From Labilibaculum sp. DW002 (GTDB lineage Bacteria; Bacteroidota; Bacteroidia; Bacteroidales; Marinifilaceae): a stretch of DNA of 64,000 bases. The notes under the pieces were generated by a model. The model was given only the letters and a program-made list of their open reading frames with translations. It was not told the origin of the DNA and searched no databases. Below, one piece after another: positions 1-7,938 of the stretch (positions are counted from its first letter, which is position 1; each line of letters begins with the position of its first letter). The translations under genes and the position numbers were made by a program. Location of the stretch: positions 558,001 to 622,000 of the forward strand of contig NZ_JAKJSC010000002.1 of NCBI RefSeq assembly GCF_029029525.1. The letters run 5' to 3'.

Positions 1-216
1 TCTCCAATACTATTAATTCATGGAGATAAGGATAAAATACTTCCAATTAGCAACTCTCTTTATATGATGGAGGTGGCAAAAAAGAAAAATGCAGATGTTC
101 AATTGTTAACGATTAAAAATGCTGGGCATTGTTTTAAGGGTTCAAACATTTCACCTTCGATGGAGGATCTTAATAATTATTCTGCCAAGTATATTCTTTC
201 CCATTTGAAAGACTAA
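1..216 (+). CDS. C-terminal fragment of an alpha/beta-hydrolase (esterase or S9 peptidase type)
   Basis: The first 71 codons read open in frame 1 and end in TAA at 214-216; the gene starts outside the window. The fragment has the end of an alpha/beta-hydrolase fold: an HGDKD segment carrying the usual acidic triad residue, and a later NAGHCF segment carrying the catalytic histidine, spaced as in prolyl-oligopeptidase-like and acetyl-xylan-esterase-like proteins. In this setting a polysaccharide de-esterase is likely, but the nucleophile part is missing, so peptidase and esterase cannot be told apart. It lies on the same strand as the downstream lyase genes and is separated from them by a strong hairpin. 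Confidence 0.7.
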   Translation, partial: SPILLIHGDKDKILPISNSLYMMEVAKKKNADVQLLTIKNAGHCFKGSNISPSMEDLNNYSAKYILSHLKD

Positions 217-307
217 GTGCATTAGAATGGAATAAAATGCTTTACTCAAATGAAGAATATAACTGTTGTTTTTTGAAATAAATTGAAAGGAATTGATAAA
301 TAGTATG

Positions 308-346
308 AAGCGAGATTGTTAGCTAAAGCTAACAATCTCGCTTTTT
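308..346 (+). terminator. Intrinsic terminator after the alpha/beta-hydrolase gene
   Basis: A near-perfect 16-bp stem (AAGCGAGATTGTTAGC with its complement) with a very short loop is followed by a run of five T. It lies 92 bp after the stop of the partial hydrolase gene and separates it from the lyase operon starting at 461. Confidence 0.85.
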
Positions 347-460
347 GTTGATTTTATAATAAATGCAACATTCGACCTATTTATTGGAATAAATTCTAGG
401 TCTTTTAACGGCTACTTATAGCTATTTTGCGATTGTTAATATGGAAAAATTGTAATTTTT

Positions 461-2398
461 ATGAGAACATCTAAAAATAAGTTCACCTGGATATTTATTA
501 CACTTGCGAGCATTATTTGCTCATGTACAAACCCAGAAGCGAAGAAAGAGTCTCTGGATATTTCTGCTTATTTGAAAGCAGGAGATAGCAAGCATATTTA
601 TCCAACTGATGAGCAAATAGAAATGCTAAAAAAAGTGGTACCTGAGACTACTTTTATTCCTTCTCCACCAGCTTCTAATCGTCAGCACTGGAACAAAATT
701 GCAAATACTGTAAAAGGGATAGACTATTTAGAAGAGGCCGTTTCGCTAATAGAAAAAGCACCTGAAGTACCTATTTCAGATGCAATATACCGCCGTGCCA
801 ATAAAGAAGGGAACCGTGGCATATACAAGCCTCGATATTACCGTACAATGGACAGATTGGAGAAATACATTATTGGCGAGAGTATTGAAAATAAAGGACG
901 ATTCATTCCTCAAATTGAAGTTTATATCGATTCAATTATGACTATGAAATCATGGATGCATCCTAATCATGATGATAATGAAAATACTGTACTGGAAGGA
1001 AAACGAGTATCAATTGATTTGGGAGCTCGAAAATTTGGCTTGGTATTAGCACTTGCTGATGCGCTATTAGAAGACAAATTACCTGATTCATTAAGAAAGG
1101 AAATTACTGCTCAGCTTAAGTGGCGCATAACAGATTCCTATTTGAAAAGTTGCAAGGAAATTAAATCCAAGAGTAATCATTGGATACGTAGTACTAGTAA
1201 TTGGAATTCTGTGTGCACCAGTGGAACTATTTTTACCACCATTGTGGCTTCTGAAAAGTCAGATGAACGAATTGCAGCAATTGGTTGTGCTTTAAATAGC
1301 ATGGTGCATTATTTGTCTGGTTTTGGTGATGATGGCTATTGCTCTGAAGGAACTGGCTACTGGAATTACGGATTTGGGCATTATTTATACCTCGCAGAGA
1401 TATTAGATGACTATACGGATGGTAGAATAAACTTGTTTGAATTTAATAAACTAAGTAAGGTGGCTAATTTTCCTGAAACATTTCAAATACATGAAGGAAT
1501 GTACGCTCCTTTTGCTGATGGAGTAACTAGAATTAAGCCAGGTAGCGATAACTTCGCATATGCAATTGCAGCTAAACATTACGGTTCTAAAAAGCCATCG
1601 AAATTCATTCCTGATGAAGGGGTACAAACCTTAGTTGTTTGGAAGGATGGAGATGATTACACATCTACAAAGGATGATAAATCAAAATTGCCTGAGTATA
1701 CTTATTTTGATGATTTTGGCATTGTAATTTCAAGAGGTCAACAAGAAAATCCATTTTCAATAGCCATAAAAACGGGGCATAATGCTGAAAATCATAACCA
1801 CAGCGATGTGGGAAGTTATGTAGTCGTTTTAGATCAGGATTATGTGGCAGGTGATATTGGTGCTCCGTCGTATACTGCTGGAGCATTTTCCAAAAACAAT
1901 CCCGCGCGAAGTTCATGGGGACATCCTGTGCCAAGAATCAACAACACCTTACAGTCAAACGGAAGAGAGTTTCAAGGAAAAGTTCTTGCAGCAAGTTTTA
2001 ATCGAAGTGTTGATAGTGTGAGAATGGATATTAAGCCAGCTTATGAGCTTGAGATACTAAACAAGCTCGAACGTACCATGGTAAACAATAAATTGGGTGA
2101 GGGAGCAATTACGATAACTGACAATTTTGAAGCCTCAGAGCCAGTTCGTTTTGGAACTTCTATAATGGTGAATGTAGCTTACGAAGCTGTTGATAATAAT
2201 ACCCTAATCATCAATTCTGAAAATCAGAAAGTAAAAGTTGAGATTACTTCTGTTGGTGGTAATGTTACTATAAAGGATGAAGTTGTACCAGTTAAACATT
2301 TACGCAGCGGTAAAACATCCTACCGTATTGGAGTAGATTTTGAAAAACCATTAAAATCAGGTGCGATAACTGTAGTTTATTCACCATTGAAGAAATAG
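461..2398 (+). CDS. Heparinase II/III-like polysaccharide lyase, lipoprotein
   Basis: A 645-residue secreted lyase predicted to cleave uronic-acid-containing polysaccharide by beta-elimination. A lipoprotein signal ends in IICSC, so the protein should be membrane anchored. An alpha-helical toroid covers roughly residues 60-370, with a conserved N247-W248-N249 segment and an E296-G-T-G-Y300-W-N-Y303-G-F run that resembles the catalytic region of heparinase II/III-type lyases. The C-terminal beta-sheet domain begins near 400 and carries the H440-N-A-E-N-H445-N-H447-S-D signature of the Heparinase_II_III fold. It is the first gene of a tight run (11 and 8 bp gaps) with two beta-helix proteins and a sulfatase. 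The exact PL family (PL12, 15, 17, 21, 33 or other) cannot be settled from motifs. Confidence 0.82.
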   Translation: MRTSKNKFTWIFITLASIICSCTNPEAKKESLDISAYLKAGDSKHIYPTDEQIEMLKKVVPETTFIPSPPASNRQHWNKIANTVKGIDYLEEAVSLIEKAPEVPISDAIYRRANKEGNRGIYKPRYYRTMDRLEKYIIGESIENKGRFIPQIEVYIDSIMTMKSWMHPNHDDNENTVLEGKRVSIDLGARKFGLVLALADALLEDKLPDSLRKEITAQLKWRITDSYLKSCKEIKSKSNHWIRSTSNWNSVCTSGTIFTTIVASEKSDERIAAIGCALNSMVHYLSGFGDDGYCSEGTGYWNYGFGHYLYLAEILDDYTDGRINLFEFNKLSKVANFPETFQIHEGMYAPFADGVTRIKPGSDNFAYAIAAKHYGSKKPSKFIPDEGVQTLVVWKDGDDYTSTKDDKSKLPEYTYFDDFGIVISRGQQENPFSIAIKTGHNAENHNHSDVGSYVVVLDQDYVAGDIGAPSYTAGAFSKNNPARSSWGHPVPRINNTLQSNGREFQGKVLAASFNRSVDSVRMDIKPAYELEILNKLERTMVNNKLGEGAITITDNFEASEPVRFGTSIMVNVAYEAVDNNTLIINSENQKVKVEITSVGGNVTIKDEVVPVKHLRSGKTSYRIGVDFEKPLKSGAITVVYSPLKK

Positions 2399-2409
2399 AT
2401 ATTGAAGAT

Positions 2410-3828
2410 ATGAGAGTGAAATCAAGAAATATAACATCGTTTTTAAGAAATATAGCCCTATTGTGCCTTGCTTTAAGCACATTTCAGGTAGCCGCTTTCG
2501 AAAGAGTTAATTCATTGGTAGAGCTATTACCATATCTCGATGACGATAACGCAAGTGTTGTTATGGCTCCTGGCACTTATAGTATCACGTCTGATGATAT
2601 TGCTAAAGGAACATTCGGAACTACCGATTTCGAAGATAGAGCTAAGATATTACTACAATTTTCTGGTAATAATAGTACGTACGATTTTACAGGAGTAACG
2701 CTTACTATTGAAACAGGAGTTTTTAATTGCTTTGGAAATTATAGAGTTCACGAGCTGGTTGTTACGGGAAGTAATAATGTGCTTAAAAACCTTACTATGG
2801 TTGATCTTGGTTCAGAACATGACAAGCCAAACAAGGGAGCCTTAGGTGTTTGCATGGATGGGAGAGATAACCGAGTTGAAGGTTTCCATTTGACCGTTAA
2901 AGGATCTTATCCTTACGGATATGGAGATGCTTTTGGTAAAGGAAAAAGAAATGTAATCAGGCATTATAAACATTCTGCTTTTTTGGTTCGTGGATTACGA
3001 AATCATGCTAAAAACTGTAAAATAATCCATAGATCATATGGTCATGCTATATTCATGCAAGCAGCAAGCTATCCAACTATCGAAGCATGTGTAGTAGAGG
3101 GTAAAATGCGTAAAACAGATGATATTTTAGCAGAAACGTCAGGACCAGCTTTTGATGTTGGTTTTATGACAATTTGGGGATACAAACTTCCAGCGGGATA
3201 TATGTTGAGTCTTGGTGAGGCAGGTATCCGTGCTTATGATGGAGGAAAAACCATTATTGATGGAAAAATTTTTCAAAGAGGAACAGATAATCCTACGATA
3301 CTCAATTGCACTATTAAGCATATGAGAACAGGGGTAACTCTTGCACATGCAACGGGTGAAAAATATGTTAAGGGTTGTGTGGCCATTGGTTGCGAGAATG
3401 GTTATTCTCTAGGCTCAGGCGAAGTGGTCGATTGTAAGGCCGATTGCGCTTATGGTCCTGTATACGCAAGCACATACGAAAGAGATAAAAATTATAATGC
3501 TGAGATTACCATCATACCTGCAATAGATCCTTATTATAACGGTTCGGGAAGTGTAGCATACATCGGAGGTCGGGGTCATAAAATTACATTGCGAGGCACA
3601 GATGAAGTTATCAAACAAAGTTTATCTATAAAAGTTGGTGGTGACAAGGGAAATATTCGCCTTATGCATGGAAATTTTCCAAATCAAAATAATTTTAAGG
3701 TGTCAGATTTTGAATTGATTAATGATACAAACTATCCAGTAAAGTTATCTCCCACAAGTTCAAGAGTAACAGTGAGATCTGTAGGAACTGTTAGAGATAA
3801 TGGTACCGATAATCATGTAATAAAATAA
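2410..3828 (+). CDS. Secreted right-handed beta-helix protein, candidate polysaccharide lyase
   Basis: A 472-residue protein with a signal peptide (hydrophobic stretch near 13-28, likely cut after VAA). The body is made of short repeating turns rich in N, V, I and G with asparagine-ladder patterns (NNVLKNLT, NRVEGFHL, NPTILNCT), which is typical of parallel beta-helices. A basic/aromatic block around residues 165-215 (YGYGDAFGKGKR, FLVRGLRNHAKNC, HGHAIFMQ-like) could form the active groove. Beta-helical lyases such as PL6 or PL29 have this size and layout, and its place between a heparinase-type lyase and a sulfatase fits. Family assignment is an inference; a beta-helical glycosidase or epimerase is also possible. 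It starts 11 bp after the preceding stop. Confidence 0.6.
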   Translation: MRVKSRNITSFLRNIALLCLALSTFQVAAFERVNSLVELLPYLDDDNASVVMAPGTYSITSDDIAKGTFGTTDFEDRAKILLQFSGNNSTYDFTGVTLTIETGVFNCFGNYRVHELVVTGSNNVLKNLTMVDLGSEHDKPNKGALGVCMDGRDNRVEGFHLTVKGSYPYGYGDAFGKGKRNVIRHYKHSAFLVRGLRNHAKNCKIIHRSYGHAIFMQAASYPTIEACVVEGKMRKTDDILAETSGPAFDVGFMTIWGYKLPAGYMLSLGEAGIRAYDGGKTIIDGKIFQRGTDNPTILNCTIKHMRTGVTLAHATGEKYVKGCVAIGCENGYSLGSGEVVDCKADCAYGPVYASTYERDKNYNAEITIIPAIDPYYNGSGSVAYIGGRGHKITLRGTDEVIKQSLSIKVGGDKGNIRLMHGNFPNQNNFKVSDFELINDTNYPVKLSPTSSRVTVRSVGTVRDNGTDNHVIK

Positions 3829-3836
3829 AGTGATTT

Positions 3837-6182
3837 ATGAAACGAATAAATACCAGCATAATGGTTTTGTTTCTGCTGATTCATATCAGTTGTAACAATA
3901 GTAAGGTAGAGCTAATTGTAAGTAAGAATGCTGTTGAAGCACAGTATAGTTCAATTCAAGAAGCATTAATTGCCGCTAAAGAAATAAAGCAAAGTGATAA
4001 TAATGCTCAAATTGTAATTAATATTTTACCAGGCAGTTACCATTTGCAAAAAACAATTGAAATTTCCAGTGCGTTAAATGGACTTGAAATTGTTGGAGCG
4101 GGTGCTTCAAAAGTCAGTGTTAAAGGATCAGTACCACTGCAGTTAAACTGGAAAAGTTTGAATGAAGACATATTTGTAGCTAAGGTTCCAGATAATTTGA
4201 TTTTTGATCAACTAATTACTGATGGAAAAGCTCAGATTTTAGCTCGATATCCAAATTATGATGAAACGGCTCAGTATTGGCAAGGATATGCTGAAGATGC
4301 TCTTTCGAAGGAGCGTGTCGCATCTTGGAAGAACCCAGTGGGAACATTTTTTCATGCTCTCCACAAAGGTCGCTGGGGTGGTTTTCATTGGCAGATTGTT
4401 GGAATGAATGAAGATGCTTTTCCAATTTTAGAAGGTGGTCATCAAAACAACAGAGGTTCAAAACCACATAAGGAATACCGGATGGTAGAAAATGTGTTCG
4501 AAGAGTTGGATAGTCCAGGTGAATGGTATTTAGATCATGAAAATCATCAGCTTTATTTTTGGCCAGAAAAGAATATCGATCTGCAAAAAATGAAATTTGA
4601 AGCCTCAGTGCTTAAATCGTTAATTTCAGTAAAGGGAACACTTGAAAATCCTGTACAGAATATTTCTATTAAAGGAATCAGCTTTGAAAATACGCAACGT
4701 ACTTTTATGGAAGCGTATGAGCCTTTGTTGCGAAGTGACTGGACAATTTATCGTGGTGGAGCTGTATTTTTTGAAGGAAGTGAAAATTGCAAACTCGAGA
4801 ATTGTGAATTCACAAACTTAGGTGGCAATGTAATTTTTGTTAGCAATTACAATAAAGGATTAAAAATTGCTGGAAATAATATTCATGAATGTGGAGCTTC
4901 TGCTATTTCTTTTGTAGGTAATGCTTCTGCAGTTCGATCACCATCTTTTCAGTACGGACAATTTGTTGAATTGGATAAAATGGATACCATCTCAGGACCT
5001 AAAAATGAATTGTATCCTAGAGAATGTATTGTTGAAAATAACTTGATTCATAGAATAGGGAGAGTTGAAAAACAAACCGCAGGAGTACAGATTTCTATGG
5101 CAATGGACATTACTGTTCGTCACAATAGTATTTACGATGTTCCTCGCTCTGGTATCAATATCGGAGATGGTACATGGGGAGGACATATTTTGGAATTTAA
5201 CGATGTGTTTAATACCGTTTTGGAAACTAATGATCATGGCTCATTTAATTCATGGGGAAGAGATCGTTTTTGGCATCCTAATCGAAGAATAATGGATAGT
5301 ATTACTACTGCAAATCCTGACATGTACAAATGGGATGCAGTACATACCACAATTATTAGAAATAACCGATTTCGTTGTGATCATGGTTGGGATATCGATT
5401 TGGACGATGGATCTTCAAATTACCACATATACAACAATTTGTGTTTAAGTAGAGGGATTAAATTGAGAGAAGGCTTTAATCGAGTAGTTGAAAATAATAT
5501 CACCGTGAATAACAGTTTGCATCCTCATGTTTGGTTTGTGAATTGTGAGGATGTTTTTAGAAAGAATATTGTAAGTGATGCTTATCAGGATGTAGGATTG
5601 TTGAGCTGGGGTAAGGACTTAGATTATAATCTATTTCCTACCGAGGAAGCCATGATAAAATCACAAATTTACGATCGGGATATGCACAGTGCTTTTGGTG
5701 ATCCATTGTTTAAAGATCCCAAAAATCTAGATTATTCTGTTGCTGAAAATTCACCAGCCTTAGCATTGGGCTTTGTTAATTTCCTTATGGATCAATTTGG
5801 CGTTCAAAAGCCAAGCCTAAAAGCAATTGCCAAGACTCCTGAAGTTCCTGTTGTAGTAGATCCTTTGCAAAGAAAAATAAAGAGTAGTACGCTTGCCTGG
5901 TTAAGAAATAAACTAAAAGGGGTAGATTCTAATGAAGAGCAATCTGCTTACGGATTAAATAGCCCAGAAGGAGTAATTGTAATCAGTACATGGAATCATA
6001 GTCCGGCAGTAAAGAACAATGGCTTGAGAAAAGGAGATGTGATTCTTGAGGTTGAAGGAGTGAAAACCGATAAAGTACTCGACTTTTTAAAAATCACAAA
6101 AGAGTATCAATCGAAAGGTGAAATTCAAGTTCTGGTAATGAGAAATCAGAAGGAATTGGGTTTAAGAATTCAAATCAAATAG
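3837..6182 (+). CDS. GH141-like beta-helix glycosidase with C-terminal PDZ domain, lipoprotein
   Basis: A 781-residue lipoprotein (signal ending IHISC). Residues about 35-640 form a right-handed parallel beta-helix. Segments such as ETNDHGSFNSWGRDRFW, RVEKQTAGVQISMA and DLDDGSSNYHIYNNL resemble the GH141 family, which is known to include alpha-L-fucosidase and xylanase activities. Residues about 690-781 look like a PDZ domain (GLNSPEGVIVIS, SPAVKNNGLRKGDVILEVEG), an unusual addition to a glycosidase. With fucose catabolism downstream, an exo-alpha-fucosidase is a reasonable guess, but the activity is inferred from remembered family resemblance. It begins 8 bp after the previous stop, so it is part of the same operon. 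Confidence 0.65.
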   Translation: MKRINTSIMVLFLLIHISCNNSKVELIVSKNAVEAQYSSIQEALIAAKEIKQSDNNAQIVINILPGSYHLQKTIEISSALNGLEIVGAGASKVSVKGSVPLQLNWKSLNEDIFVAKVPDNLIFDQLITDGKAQILARYPNYDETAQYWQGYAEDALSKERVASWKNPVGTFFHALHKGRWGGFHWQIVGMNEDAFPILEGGHQNNRGSKPHKEYRMVENVFEELDSPGEWYLDHENHQLYFWPEKNIDLQKMKFEASVLKSLISVKGTLENPVQNISIKGISFENTQRTFMEAYEPLLRSDWTIYRGGAVFFEGSENCKLENCEFTNLGGNVIFVSNYNKGLKIAGNNIHECGASAISFVGNASAVRSPSFQYGQFVELDKMDTISGPKNELYPRECIVENNLIHRIGRVEKQTAGVQISMAMDITVRHNSIYDVPRSGINIGDGTWGGHILEFNDVFNTVLETNDHGSFNSWGRDRFWHPNRRIMDSITTANPDMYKWDAVHTTIIRNNRFRCDHGWDIDLDDGSSNYHIYNNLCLSRGIKLREGFNRVVENNITVNNSLHPHVWFVNCEDVFRKNIVSDAYQDVGLLSWGKDLDYNLFPTEEAMIKSQIYDRDMHSAFGDPLFKDPKNLDYSVAENSPALALGFVNFLMDQFGVQKPSLKAIAKTPEVPVVVDPLQRKIKSSTLAWLRNKLKGVDSNEEQSAYGLNSPEGVIVISTWNHSPAVKNNGLRKGDVILEVEGVKTDKVLDFLKITKEYQSKGEIQVLVMRNQKELGLRIQIK

Positions 6183-6209
6183 GAAATCAATTAAAATTAA
6201 TAAGGGATT

Positions 6210-7865
6210 ATGAAATTGCAACAAATTGTATTTGTATTGTTTTGTACAGTGCTCTTTTCTTGTCAAACAGCAAAAAAAGATAATACTTCAAAAAAGGAAT
6301 TACCAAAGCGACCCAATATTATTTTTATGGTATCGGATGATCATGCTTATCAGGCAATTAGTGCCTATTCCAATCATCTAGTCGAAACTCCAAATATTGA
6401 TCGAATTGCTAATAATGGAATGAAGTTCACCAATGCTTGTGTTACCAATTCTATTTGCGGGCCTTCTAGGGCGACCATGTTAACGGGTAAGCATTGTCAT
6501 ATACATGGTAAAACAGATAATCTTTTCCCATTTGATGAAACACAAACAACATTTCCTCAATTGTTACAAAAAGCGGGTTACCAAACTGCTATGTTTGGAA
6601 AATTGCATTTTGGAAATAACCCAAAGGGGATTGATGAGTTTAAAATTCTTCCAGATCAGGGAAGCTATTACAATCCTGATTTTAATACAAATGAAGGGAG
6701 AATAACGGTTGAGGGATATGTTACTGATATTATAACCGATATGTCTATTGATTGGTTGGATAATCGTAGAAAAGAGGATGAACCTTTTGTGATGTTTTAT
6801 ATGCACAAAGCACCTCACCGTGAATGGTTACCAGCACCACGCCATTTTAAAGAATATACGAAGAAAACATTTGTAGAACCTGCAACTTTGTTTGACAACT
6901 ATGAAGGACGAGGTACGGCAGCGAAAACAGCAGAAATGAATTTATTAAAGCACATGAACTGGGCTGGAGATTCAAAGCTTTATCCAGAAATGATGGCTGA
7001 ATTAGGTCTTAAAGATGAGTCTGGATGGGATTTGGAAGCTTTTGATCGTGAGGTTGGCCGAATGAATGCTCAACAACGAGCAGTTTGGGATTCAACCTAT
7101 ATACCTTTAATGGAAGATTTTAAAGCGAAGTATCCTAATATGAACGACACAGAATTAATGAAATGGCGTTACCAGCGTTATATGCAGGATTATCTAGGTT
7201 GTATTGCTTCTGTAGATGAGAATGTTGGTCGATTATTGGATCATTTAGAGGAACTAGATCTTGATGAAAATACGATTATCGTTTACACATCAGATCAAGG
7301 ATTTTATTTGGGAGAGCATGGTTGGTTCGATAAGCGTTTTGCATATGACGAATCGTTTAAAACACCTTTATTAGTTAGTTGGCCAGGAGTTGTAGAGCCA
7401 GGTACAACAAATACCGAAATGGTTCAAAATCTCGATTTTGCGCAAACTTTACTGGAAGCTGCTGGAATTGAAGCACCCGAGGATATGCAAGGAGAAAGTT
7501 TAATTCCTTTATTGCAGGGGAATGATGAGGAATGGACTAGAGATGCAGTTTACTACCATTATTATGAATATCCTTCTATTCACATGGTAAAAAGACATTA
7601 TGCTATTATTACTCAGGAATACAAATTAATTCATTTTTATTACGATGTTGACGAGTGGGAACTTTACGATCGTAAAAACGATGTTCAAGAAATGACTAAT
7701 GTAATTAATGATCCTGCTTATGCAGATGTTCTCGTAAAGCTTAAAAAGGAATTGGCAGAAATGCGTGAAAAATATGGTGATAGTTCACAATTAGATCAGG
7801 AATTGATTGATAAATATATTCATGAGAAAGAGAATCCTGATGTAATTAAGGTTTCACTTCATTAA
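6210..7865 (+). CDS. Type I (S1) formylglycine sulfatase, lipoprotein
   Basis: A 551-residue sulfatase that would remove sulfate esters from the polysaccharide or its fragments. The lipoprotein signal ends LFSC. The N-terminal metal site appears as MVSDDHAY, and the maturation signature is C83-G-P-S-R-A-T-M-L-T-G, in which C83 would become formylglycine. Later signatures are the KAPHREW segment and TSDQGFYLGEHGW near residues 350-365, then the C-terminal ELYDRKNDVQEMTN block. Cysteine rather than serine at the active site means an anaerobic sulfatase-maturating enzyme is needed; none is in this window. The S1 subfamily, and hence the sulfate position, cannot be read off. It ends the 461-7865 operon and is followed by a strong terminator. 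Confidence 0.93.
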   Translation: MKLQQIVFVLFCTVLFSCQTAKKDNTSKKELPKRPNIIFMVSDDHAYQAISAYSNHLVETPNIDRIANNGMKFTNACVTNSICGPSRATMLTGKHCHIHGKTDNLFPFDETQTTFPQLLQKAGYQTAMFGKLHFGNNPKGIDEFKILPDQGSYYNPDFNTNEGRITVEGYVTDIITDMSIDWLDNRRKEDEPFVMFYMHKAPHREWLPAPRHFKEYTKKTFVEPATLFDNYEGRGTAAKTAEMNLLKHMNWAGDSKLYPEMMAELGLKDESGWDLEAFDREVGRMNAQQRAVWDSTYIPLMEDFKAKYPNMNDTELMKWRYQRYMQDYLGCIASVDENVGRLLDHLEELDLDENTIIVYTSDQGFYLGEHGWFDKRFAYDESFKTPLLVSWPGVVEPGTTNTEMVQNLDFAQTLLEAAGIEAPEDMQGESLIPLLQGNDEEWTRDAVYYHYYEYPSIHMVKRHYAIITQEYKLIHFYYDVDEWELYDRKNDVQEMTNVINDPAYADVLVKLKKELAEMREKYGDSSQLDQELIDKYIHEKENPDVIKVSLH

Positions 7866-7877
7866 AAAATAATTGAG

Positions 7878-7918
7878 CTGGTAAGAGAATCGTTTTCGAT
7901 TCTTTTACCAGTTTTTTT
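7878..7918 (+). terminator. Intrinsic terminator of the lyase/sulfatase operon
   Basis: A 15-bp stem (CTGGTAAGAGAATCG and its complement, one G-T pair) with a TTTT loop is followed by seven T. It lies 12 bp after the sulfatase stop codon. Confidence 0.9.
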
Positions 7919-7938
7919 ACACAGATTAAATAGAAAGT

